A stretch of DNA of 11,417 bases from Candidatus Komeilibacteria bacterium (GTDB taxonomy: Bacteria; Patescibacteriota; Patescibacteriia; UBA1558). The notes under the pieces are model-generated. The model searched no databases. It saw nothing but the letters and a program-made list of their open reading frames with translations, and had not been told where the DNA came from. Positions 6,270 through 11,417 of the stretch are shown here, piece by piece. The stretch spans positions 1 to 11,417 of the forward strand of contig JANLIN010000094.1 in assembly GCA_024654345.1 (NCBI GenBank), read 5' to 3'. Positions within the stretch are counted from its first letter, which is position 1. The number at the start of each line of letters is the position of its first letter. Position numbers and translations under genes: made by a program.

Positions 6270-6297
6270 TTAATAGAAGTTGCTGAATTTATGTCAA
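6270..6297 (-). promoter_or_regulatory. Promoter of the 560-residue protein gene
   Basis: On the - strand a perfect -35 TTGACA (6297-6292) is followed after 16 bases by TATTAA (6275-6270), four of six matches to TATAAT. It starts only four bases after the mutase stop codon, so this gene probably has its own transcription start. A small inverted repeat, GTTAAT-A-ATTAAC (6243-6255), lies between the promoter and the ATG and could be an operator. Confidence 0.5.
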
Positions 6298-6301
6298 GTT
6301 T

Positions 6302-7639
6302 CTATATAATTTTTCCCCTAATCTCCGCAGCTTTCTCATTAAGGAGCTCTTCAGAATTTGCCTCCAAATTGAGCCTAAGCAGAGGCTCGCTGCCGGAAGG
6401 TCGTACGTTGAACCACCAGTCGGGATAGCTAGCGGTTAGACCATCTAAACGATCTATTTGCCCATCACTGTATTCCCCCGCTAATCTCCCAATCACCGCC
6501 TCTTTGTCCGCCACCGCAAAATTTGTCTCCGGTATGGCATAGTATCGGCTATACCGCCGAACTAGCTCTGACATTTTTTTTTCTTGTTGAGAATATATTT
6601 GCCACACCAATAGCGCCGTCATGAAGCCACTGTCGGCAAAATATAAATCTCGATAAAAAAAATGCCCGGATTTTTCACCGCCAAAAATAATATCTTGTTC
6701 TCGCATCGTTTTTTTTATGAAAGAATGCCCGACCCGTTCACGTACCGGCTCACCGCCCAGCTCAGTAATAATCTCCGGCACCGCTCGACTGCACACAGCA
6801 TTGTATAAAATTTTACTACCGGGATTTTTTTCCAGTAACGTCTTGGCTACCAAACAAATAATTTGACTACTATCTATCAAATTTCCTTTTTCATCCAGAA
6901 AAATGGCACGATCAGCGTCACCGTCAAAAGCTATCCCCAGATCATAGTCACCGGCTCGGATTTTCGCTTGCAGATCAAAGAGTGTTTCCGGCTTCAGTGG
7001 ATTGGCTTCATGATTGGGAAATGATCCGTCCAGTTCAAAATACAGAGGCTCAACTTCAATCGGTAAATCTTTGGTCAACAAAGGTATTATTTTACCGGCC
7101 ATGCCATTTCCGGCGTCTATCACCACCTTTACTGTTCTAGTGGAGTCGATATTAACTTGGCTTTTAAGGTAGCTGATATACTCTGATAATATATCATTCC
7201 GAGTTTCTGGTATGGCTGCTTGTCCTATTTCTGCGGCTTGAGTTTTTTCACATAATTCTTCGATTCTATCCATACCCGATCCTTGACCGACGCCACGCGC
7301 TCCGGAAAGTACTATTTTAAAACCGTTGTATTCAGCCGTATTATGAGAAGCGGTAATCATGATGCCGGGCAAGTTGTACTTGCCCGAAGCGAAATAAACG
7401 ACGTCAGTGGATACCAGACCCAAGTCCCATACTTTGCAACCGGCAGTAGTCAGAGCTGAAATCAGCGCCGAACTTATTTCTTCGCCTGACGCGCGCATGT
7501 CTCGGCCGATCACTATATTTTTCGGCTCCTTTTTCTCTGCCAAAAAAAGAGCAATGGCTGTGCCAATCCTGGCCGCCATCGCCCCGTCTAGTTCGCTCGG
7601 GTAGATACCTCGAATATCGTAACTCTTGAATATTTCCAT
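6302..7639 (-). CDS. manB: Phosphomannomutase/phosphoglucomutase (alpha-D-phosphohexomutase)
   Basis: 445-residue cytoplasmic enzyme that moves phosphate between C6 and C1 of mannose or glucose, giving sugar-1-phosphate for nucleotide-sugar, glycan and envelope synthesis. All four family motifs are present: the phosphoserine loop TASHN with Ser98, the Mg-binding DGDADR (239-244), the sugar-binding GGEKSGH (320-326) and the phosphate-binding PSGSEP (414-419). Length is typical (about 450). The YDIRGIYPSEL start is characteristic of the bifunctional mannose/glucose group, but substrate preference cannot be fixed from sequence. The gene begins 6 bases after the stop of the bactofilin-like gene with no clear Shine-Dalgarno, so it is probably co-transcribed and translationally coupled. 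A decayed copy of its last ~110 bases is at 4391-4499. Confidence 0.95.
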   Translation of the reverse strand: MEIFKSYDIRGIYPSELDGAMAARIGTAIALFLAEKKEPKNIVIGRDMRASGEEISSALISALTTAGCKVWDLGLVSTDVVYFASGKYNLPGIMITASHNTAEYNGFKIVLSGARGVGQGSGMDRIEELCEKTQAAEIGQAAIPETRNDILSEYISYLKSQVNIDSTRTVKVVIDAGNGMAGKIIPLLTKDLPIEVEPLYFELDGSFPNHEANPLKPETLFDLQAKIRAGDYDLGIAFDGDADRAIFLDEKGNLIDSSQIICLVAKTLLEKNPGSKILYNAVCSRAVPEIITELGGEPVRERVGHSFIKKTMREQDIIFGGEKSGHFFYRDLYFADSGFMTALLVWQIYSQQEKKMSELVRRYSRYYAIPETNFAVADKEAVIGRLAGEYSDGQIDRLDGLTASYPDWWFNVRPSGSEPLLRLNLEANSEELLNEKAAEIRGKII

Positions 7640-7645
7640 GTTTTT

Positions 7646-8800
7646 TTACATTGCGGGTGGAGTCGAGGGAAGATCGGTATCCGTCGGCTCATCAACTCGC
7701 CAACCCTGCAGGATCTGGTATTTGTATCGGGCTAAAGCCCCCAAACCAAACCACATCGCGGCCAAAGCCACTATATCCCCAAAGAATGGTATTACGGTCA
7801 GCACCAAATAGACAACCAATCCAATTAAAAATACCCATGACAACGCCATCGTCCAATGGAAACGTCGTGCCAGCCACAGACCAATGGCCACGGCGCTGAA
7901 AATTCGAGCCACGTACAGCATTATTCCATAGGCCGCCAATATTATTATTCCTAGTGGTATTCCAATGACCGTAAACATCAGGGCTATGATGGCCAGCGGT
8001 GTCAATACAAATACTGCCAACCCCCATAGCAAGATCCGCCAAGGATCGACCAGGATTGGTTGTGACAGCTCCGCTATCCGTTTGGGCATCAGCCAGATGA
8101 ATATCAAACCGATCAAGAGCAGGCTCAACAATTGCCACAACTTCCGCAAAGCCAACTGTGAGCCATCACTTGGCCGCTCGGAGACCACTCTAACGGTGCG
8201 GTTTATCTCACCATTGACAGTTGCCCCCGCCTCAATATTGGCTTCTCGACTGCTGGAATAGTTCAGATTACCTCGGATCTCGGCCGTCTCCGTCAAAATA
8301 AGCTCTTCGGTATACAAATTGGTATGAGTAAGACTGCCCGTTATGAGAGCATTCTGGGCCGCGCCATCAAGATTGCCGGCAATATTACCCCTCATTTCCA
8401 GATGAGACGCGAAAGTAATAGCGGTCGCTCCCACTGACGATTGGTCGTTGAAATAAATCTTTTCCCCTCCCAAAGCCACGGCTCTTTTGATAACGCTGTT
8501 CAAAGTAATAGTTCTGCCAACAGCGCGCACATTGCCATCCACTTGTCCGCTTATTCTTACTTCTGATGCCACGACAAAAACATCACCCTTCACACTGCCG
8601 CTGATATTTACCTCTTTACCAACCGCGTAAACATCGCCGTTGACAGTCCCGGCGATATTGATGCTTTGACCAACTTCGTAAAGATTGGCGTTATAGCTTT
8701 CACCCGCCGGCAAATAAAATGATTTGTCTTGGCCGGCCAAGACAAAAGTCGGCACCAGTACTAGCACCGCAAAAATTGGGATGAGATATTTCAGTTTCAT
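7646..8800 (-). CDS. Secreted bactofilin-like beta-repeat protein with C-terminal membrane helices
   Basis: 384 residues. A signal peptide (about 1-22, ending TFVLA) is followed by a region up to ~210 made of repeats such as GTVNGDVYAVGKEVNISG and GSVKGDVFVVASEVRISG, the beta-helix pattern of polymer-forming cytoskeletal proteins (bactofilins). After ~215 come roughly five hydrophobic helices up to about 365, with LMPKRIAEL after the first, and a short polar tail. Known bactofilins are cytoplasmic and lack helices, so here the repeat domain is probably outside the membrane and anchored by the C-terminal bundle. A structural or envelope role is inferred; it precedes and is probably co-transcribed with the hexose-phosphate mutase. 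The ATG at 8800 has TAAGG seven bases upstream. A 10-bp hairpin lies further upstream at 8824-8851. Confidence 0.75.
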   Translation of the reverse strand: MKLKYLIPIFAVLVLVPTFVLAGQDKSFYLPAGESYNANLYEVGQSINIAGTVNGDVYAVGKEVNISGSVKGDVFVVASEVRISGQVDGNVRAVGRTITLNSVIKRAVALGGEKIYFNDQSSVGATAITFASHLEMRGNIAGNLDGAAQNALITGSLTHTNLYTEELILTETAEIRGNLNYSSSREANIEAGATVNGEINRTVRVVSERPSDGSQLALRKLWQLLSLLLIGLIFIWLMPKRIAELSQPILVDPWRILLWGLAVFVLTPLAIIALMFTVIGIPLGIIILAAYGIMLYVARIFSAVAIGLWLARRFHWTMALSWVFLIGLVVYLVLTVIPFFGDIVALAAMWFGLGALARYKYQILQGWRVDEPTDTDLPSTPPAM

Positions 8801-8823
8801 AAAATAACCTTAGAATTTAAGGC

Positions 8824-8851
8824 GTGGTGTTTAACTCAAACTAAACCCCAC
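8824..8851. repeat. Hairpin in the 5' region of the bactofilin-like gene
   Basis: GTGGTGTTTA (8824-8833) and TAAACCCCAC (8842-8851) are complementary at nine of ten positions around an 8-base loop. No T tract follows it on the - strand, so an operator or 5'-leader stem is as likely as a terminator. Confidence 0.4.
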
Positions 8852-8868
8852 ACCTCAAACTTTAAATT

Positions 8869-8972
8869 CGGTGACGGTGAGGCTGCCCGTCTCTTTTGTG
8901 GGTCAATAGGAAGTATTTAAGTGGGCTACGCCAAGTCTGACTTGGCAAGACACCGAGACCCGAACGTCACCG
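8869..8972 (+). ncRNA. Candidate structured RNA upstream of glyA
   Basis: Three complementary pairs are properly nested here: CGGTGACG (8869-8876) with CGTCACCG (8965-8972); GGGTC (8900-8904) with GACCC (8957-8961); and GCCAAGTC (8930-8937) with GACTTGGC (8939-8946), the last around a single base. A second CGTCACC (8978-8984) and a 9-base pair GGTGAGGCT (8876-8884)/AGCCTCACC (9012-9020) give alternative folds. There is no convincing coding frame. The + strand is favoured because a strong terminator follows at 9185-9225 with no + strand gene in front of it. I do not recognise a known RNA family, and the one-base hairpin loop would need to open in RNA. Confidence 0.3.
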
Positions 8973-9025
8973 CTTAACGTCACCCGACTGGGCACCGCGA
9001 CAAATTCCGTAAGCCTCACCTCAAC

Positions 9026-9057
9026 GCTTCCTCGCCTCCTCACTTCCTCGCTTCCTC
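9026..9057. repeat. Four tandem 8-bp pyrimidine repeats
   Basis: The units GCTTCCTC (9026-9033), GCCTCCTC (9034-9041), ACTTCCTC (9042-9049) and GCTTCCTC (9050-9057) follow each other without gaps and continue into CTGCCCCTCCCCTCC. The complementary strand is correspondingly purine-rich with runs of four G's (GGAGGGGAGGGG). Such tracts can slip in replication and can form triplex or G-quadruplex-like structures. Confidence 0.75.
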
Positions 9058-9114
9058 CTGCCCCTCCCCTCCATGATAACCTTAACACGCTTCATTTTCA
9101 ACCTTTACTTTTTA

Positions 9115-9144
9115 CTGACATTATGTTAAAAATAAACATATGCT
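9115..9144 (+). promoter_or_regulatory. Possible promoter of the glyA-folD operon
   Basis: CTGACA (9115-9120, five of six to TTGACA) is followed after 18 bases by TATGCT (9139-9144, four of six). A start near 9151 would give a leader of about 110 bases containing the terminator hairpin at 9185-9225. The region is AT-rich, so a chance match is possible. Confidence 0.35.
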
Positions 9145-9184
9145 GTTTGTATCTCTAGAACACAATTAAACTCTTTACATTGTC

Positions 9185-9225
9185 AACCTTAATTGATGCT
9201 TTTTAAGCTTAGATTAAGGTTTTTT
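9185..9225 (+). terminator. Intrinsic terminator or attenuator directly before glyA
   Basis: AACCTTAAT (9185-9193) pairs perfectly with ATTAAGGTT (9213-9221). Inside, GCTT (9198-9201) pairs with AAGC (9205-9208) around a TTT loop, separated by a partly paired 4/4 internal loop. T's run on from the stem (9220-9225), with more T-rich sequence to 9236. It is a strong terminator 34 bases in front of the glyA ATG, yet no + strand gene lies upstream. It therefore either attenuates glyA or ends an unannotated RNA. Confidence 0.65.
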
Positions 9226-9259
9226 CTTTCTTTTTTAAGCATTCTTAACTTAACTTTCT

Positions 9260-10546
9260 ATGTTAAATTTTATTGCCTCTTCCGACCCCAAAATTTGGTC
9301 CGCCATTAAAGGCGAACTAGCACGTCAAAGAAGTGGCCTAGAGATGATCGCTTCAGAAAACTTCGCCTCACCGGCGGTACTGGAAACCATGGGCACGGTG
9401 CTGACCAATAAGTATTCTGAGGGATATCCGGGCAAAAGATATTACGGCGGTAACGAATTTATAGATATTTGTGAGCAATTGGCCATCGATCGCGCTAAAG
9501 CCCTGTTTGGCGCCGAACATGTCAATGTCCAGTCACACGCCGGTTCACAAGCCAATCTTTCCGCTTACGCCGCCATCCTCAAAGCCGGCGACAAAGTTTT
9601 GGCCATGGATCTTGCCTGTGGCGGACATCTTACCCATGGTGCAAAAGTCAGTTTCACGGGTAAAAATTACCAGTTCCAGCACTATGGCGTAGATAAGGAT
9701 ACGGAGAGACTTGATTATGACAAAATATTATTCACCGCCCAAGAGGTGCGACCGAAGCTTATCGTGGCCGGCGCCTCAGCTTACCCACGACAGATTAATT
9801 TCAGCAAATTTCGCCAAATAGCTGATGCAGTCGGAGCTTACCTAATGGTCGACATGGCCCATATCGCCGGTTTGGTGGCCGCCAAACTCCACCCCGATCC
9901 GATAGCGGTGGCGGATATTATCACCACCACCACCCACAAGACTCTTCGTGGGCCACGCGGAGCCATGATACTTTGCGCCCTCAATGATCGCTTGGATCCG
10001 GAGGGTAAAAAAAACTTGGCGCAAAAAATAGACAGTTCCGTCTTCCCAGGATCTCAGGGAGGGCCTTTGGACCACGTCATCGCGGCTAAAGCTGTCTCGC
10101 TACATGAAGCTCTGCAACCCTCTTTTGTTGATTACCAAAAGAGTGTACTGGCAAATACTGCCGCCTTAGGATCAGCTTTAGCGGCGGCCGGCATCCGCTT
10201 GGTCACCGGAGGAACTGATAATCACTTACTGCTCTTGGATCTCAACAGTATTAATATCACCGGCGGTGAGGCGGAGAAACTGCTTGACCAGGCTGGTTTC
10301 TTCACCAATAAGAACATGATCCCCAACGATCCCCGCAAACCCACCGATCCTTCGGGACTTCGTCTCGGTGGCGCCGCTCTGACCACCCGCGGTTTAACAG
10401 CTACGGATTTTGCATCAATCGGTACCACGATGGCCAATTTACTCAAGAATCCGACCAACTCGTCAGCTCTCAAAGAAGCAAAAGAACTGGCTACTCATTT
10501 AACGCAAGCCTATCCACTCTACCCAGAACTCAACTATGACAGATAA
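9260..10546 (+). CDS. glyA: Serine hydroxymethyltransferase
   Basis: 428-residue PLP enzyme converting serine and tetrahydrofolate to glycine and 5,10-methylene-THF, the main source of one-carbon units. It has the family signatures LEMIASENFASPAVLE (27-42), KYSEGYPGKRYYGG (51-64), the DMAHIAGL Asp/His pair, and the PLP-lysine block TTTTHKTLRGPRG with Lys227. Length matches bacterial GlyA (about 415-430). The ATG at 9260 begins just before the conserved DPKIWSAIKGE segment; there is no Shine-Dalgarno. Its last 11 bases overlap the start of folD, so the two are co-transcribed and probably translationally coupled. The leader with a terminator-like hairpin suggests control by attenuation. Confidence 0.96.
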   Translation: MLNFIASSDPKIWSAIKGELARQRSGLEMIASENFASPAVLETMGTVLTNKYSEGYPGKRYYGGNEFIDICEQLAIDRAKALFGAEHVNVQSHAGSQANLSAYAAILKAGDKVLAMDLACGGHLTHGAKVSFTGKNYQFQHYGVDKDTERLDYDKILFTAQEVRPKLIVAGASAYPRQINFSKFRQIADAVGAYLMVDMAHIAGLVAAKLHPDPIAVADIITTTTHKTLRGPRGAMILCALNDRLDPEGKKNLAQKIDSSVFPGSQGGPLDHVIAAKAVSLHEALQPSFVDYQKSVLANTAALGSALAAAGIRLVTGGTDNHLLLLDLNSINITGGEAEKLLDQAGFFTNKNMIPNDPRKPTDPSGLRLGGAALTTRGLTATDFASIGTTMANLLKNPTNSSALKEAKELATHLTQAYPLYPELNYDR

Positions 10547-11369
10547 AATTATTAACGGCCGTATTTTGGCCGATCGTATTATAGACCAAGCGGCGCAGAG
10601 ATTACGACACAGCGGGCAAAACGCCGGACTGGCCGCCATCATGGTGGGCAATAACCCGGCTTCCGCTCTCTACGTTTCATTGAAGAAAAAAGCCTGCGAA
10701 AAAGTCGGCATTACATTCAGCTTGTATACTTTGGATCGTACCACGACCACCGAGGCTGTTTTAGAAATTATAGATTTTTTGAATACCGACCCCGAGATGG
10801 ATGGTATTTTAGTTCAATTACCTCTGCCTGATCATCTGGATGCAACTAGAATTATCGCCGCCATTGATCCAAAAAAAGATGTTGATGGTTTTCACCCTGT
10901 TAATAGACAGGCCTTGCGGGAAGGAAATAGTCAGGCACCCGGTTTAGCCGAGGGTATATTTTTATTATTAAAATCAACCGGCGAAGCACTGGCCGGTCGC
11001 CAAGCGTGTGTACTGGCCAATAGTGACGAATTCGCCGATGCCAACGAAGCCTACTTAAAAAAACAAGGCTTGACCGCAAATCACGCTCATATAACAGATG
11101 AGGATTGGTCGGTTAAAACAAAATCCGCCGATGTGTTAATAGTCGCCGTTGGCTCTCCTCTCCTCATAAAGAAAGAAAACATCAAACGTGATGCTATCAT
11201 AATTGACGTTGGCACAAACAAAATGGGAGATAAGACTGTCGGTGATGTCGATTTTAATGACGTTTACGATAAATGTTCCCATATCACGCCAGTGCCGGGT
11301 GGTGTCGGTCCAGTGACGATCGCCATGTTGATCCAAAATTGTCTTCGCCTAGCCCGGATTGACTACTGA
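10536..11369 (+). CDS. folD: FolD-like methylene-THF dehydrogenase/methenyl-THF cyclohydrolase with altered cofactor site
   Basis: 277 residues, FolD family, which normally oxidises methylene-THF with NADP and hydrolyses methenyl-THF to 10-formyl-THF. The substrate and catalytic side is intact: YVSLKKKA with Lys50, DGILVQLPLP with Gln94, KDVDGFHP (114-120) and PVPGGVGPVT near the end. The cofactor domain is not: the family motif PCTPxG is replaced by PGLAEG (135-140), GRSxxVGxP by ANSDEFADA (161-169), and the following TVxxCHS-type strand by NHAHITDED. The fold (helix LLLKSTGEALAG, strand, SADVLIVAVGSP) is still recognisable. It may therefore be mainly a cyclohydrolase or use another cofactor; this is inference. 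It starts inside the end of glyA. Length is slightly below E. coli FolD (288). Confidence 0.88.
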   Translation: MTDKIINGRILADRIIDQAAQRLRHSGQNAGLAAIMVGNNPASALYVSLKKKACEKVGITFSLYTLDRTTTTEAVLEIIDFLNTDPEMDGILVQLPLPDHLDATRIIAAIDPKKDVDGFHPVNRQALREGNSQAPGLAEGIFLLLKSTGEALAGRQACVLANSDEFADANEAYLKKQGLTANHAHITDEDWSVKTKSADVLIVAVGSPLLIKKENIKRDAIIIDVGTNKMGDKTVGDVDFNDVYDKCSHITPVPGGVGPVTIAMLIQNCLRLARIDY

Positions 11370-11403
11370 AGTACCCGAGGCACTTCATGTGCCTCGGGTA
11401 CTT
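11369..11403 (+). terminator. Hairpin terminator of glyA-folD overlapping the folD stop
   Basis: AAGTACCCGAGGCAC (11369-11383) pairs perfectly over 15 bp with GTGCCTCGGGTACTT (11389-11403) around a TTCAT loop. The first base is the last base of the folD TGA. Only a TTT follows, so it lacks a proper T tract; it may act as a weak terminator or as a 3' end protector. Confidence 0.65.
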
Positions 11404-11417
11404 TGCGGATAATTAAA

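Larger units (their letters stand above)
8973..9184. other. Remainder of the 459-base gene-free stretch before glyA
   Basis: Between the candidate RNA and the terminator there is no supportable gene. It contains an almost pure pyrimidine stretch on the + strand (about 9014-9072), including an exact-register 8-bp tandem repeat, then an AT-rich part with the likely glyA promoter. The - strand frame across 8903-9088 has the Arg/Val/Gly-rich make-up expected of a simple repeat, not of a protein. Confidence 0.5.

Noticed and set aside
8950..8972. tRNA-like T-arm on the - strand (GTTCGGGTC)
   Set aside because: No matching acceptor, D or anticodon arms can be placed around it.
8903..9088. 61-residue frame on the - strand
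   Set aside because: It runs through the simple purine repeat and the inverted repeats, has low-complexity composition and no ribosome binding site.

Overview
The window looks like chromosomal sequence from an uncultivated bacterium, most plausibly of the Patescibacteria (CPR) type. This is an inference. It rests on the mix of compact housekeeping genes, a small stand-alone GIY-YIG nuclease gene beside non-coding repeats, several starts with no Shine-Dalgarno, membrane proteins with no clear family, and divergent versions of usually conserved enzymes (RNase J, FolD). All genes read through with the standard bacterial code. There are no rRNA or tRNA genes, no CRISPR array and no recognisable transposase.

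Layout. Bases 1-371 are a non-coding repeat patch in front of a GIY-YIG protein gene (372-629). On the + strand follow RNase J (785-2698) and tryptophanyl-tRNA synthetase (2822-3808), each with its own terminator. The trpS promoter is so close to its ATG that the mRNA may be leaderless. The middle block is on the - strand. Read in its own direction it holds a bactofilin-like membrane protein (8800-7646), a phosphomannomutase/phosphoglucomutase (7639-6302), a 560-residue membrane-anchored protein of unknown function (6234-4552) and a degenerate receiver-domain protein (4270-3866). The last 459 bases before glyA have no gene but contain nested inverted repeats, an 8-bp tandem repeat and a strong terminator hairpin. 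The window ends with glyA and folD (9260-11369, + strand), which overlap by 11 bases and form a one-carbon (folate) operon closed by a hairpin that overlaps the folD stop.

Functional view. glyA and folD together make and interconvert methylene- and methenyl-tetrahydrofolate. RNase J and TrpRS are general RNA turnover and translation genes. The bactofilin-like protein and the hexose-phosphate mutase are translationally close (6 bases apart) and may serve the cell envelope.

Most interesting points. (1) A decayed copy of the 3' end of the mutase gene lies at 4391-4499, on the far side of the 560-residue gene, so that gene sits between two copies of the mutase tail. (2) FolD keeps the cyclohydrolase residues but lacks the usual NADP-binding motifs. 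(3) RNase J has Tyr where motif C normally has a metal-binding His. (4) The receiver protein has lost its phospho-acceptor Asp. (5) The 560-residue protein has a stretch resembling an OmpA-like domain. (6) The glyA leader may carry an attenuator or follow an unannotated small RNA. I did not find convincing evidence of a complete new defence or mobile system.
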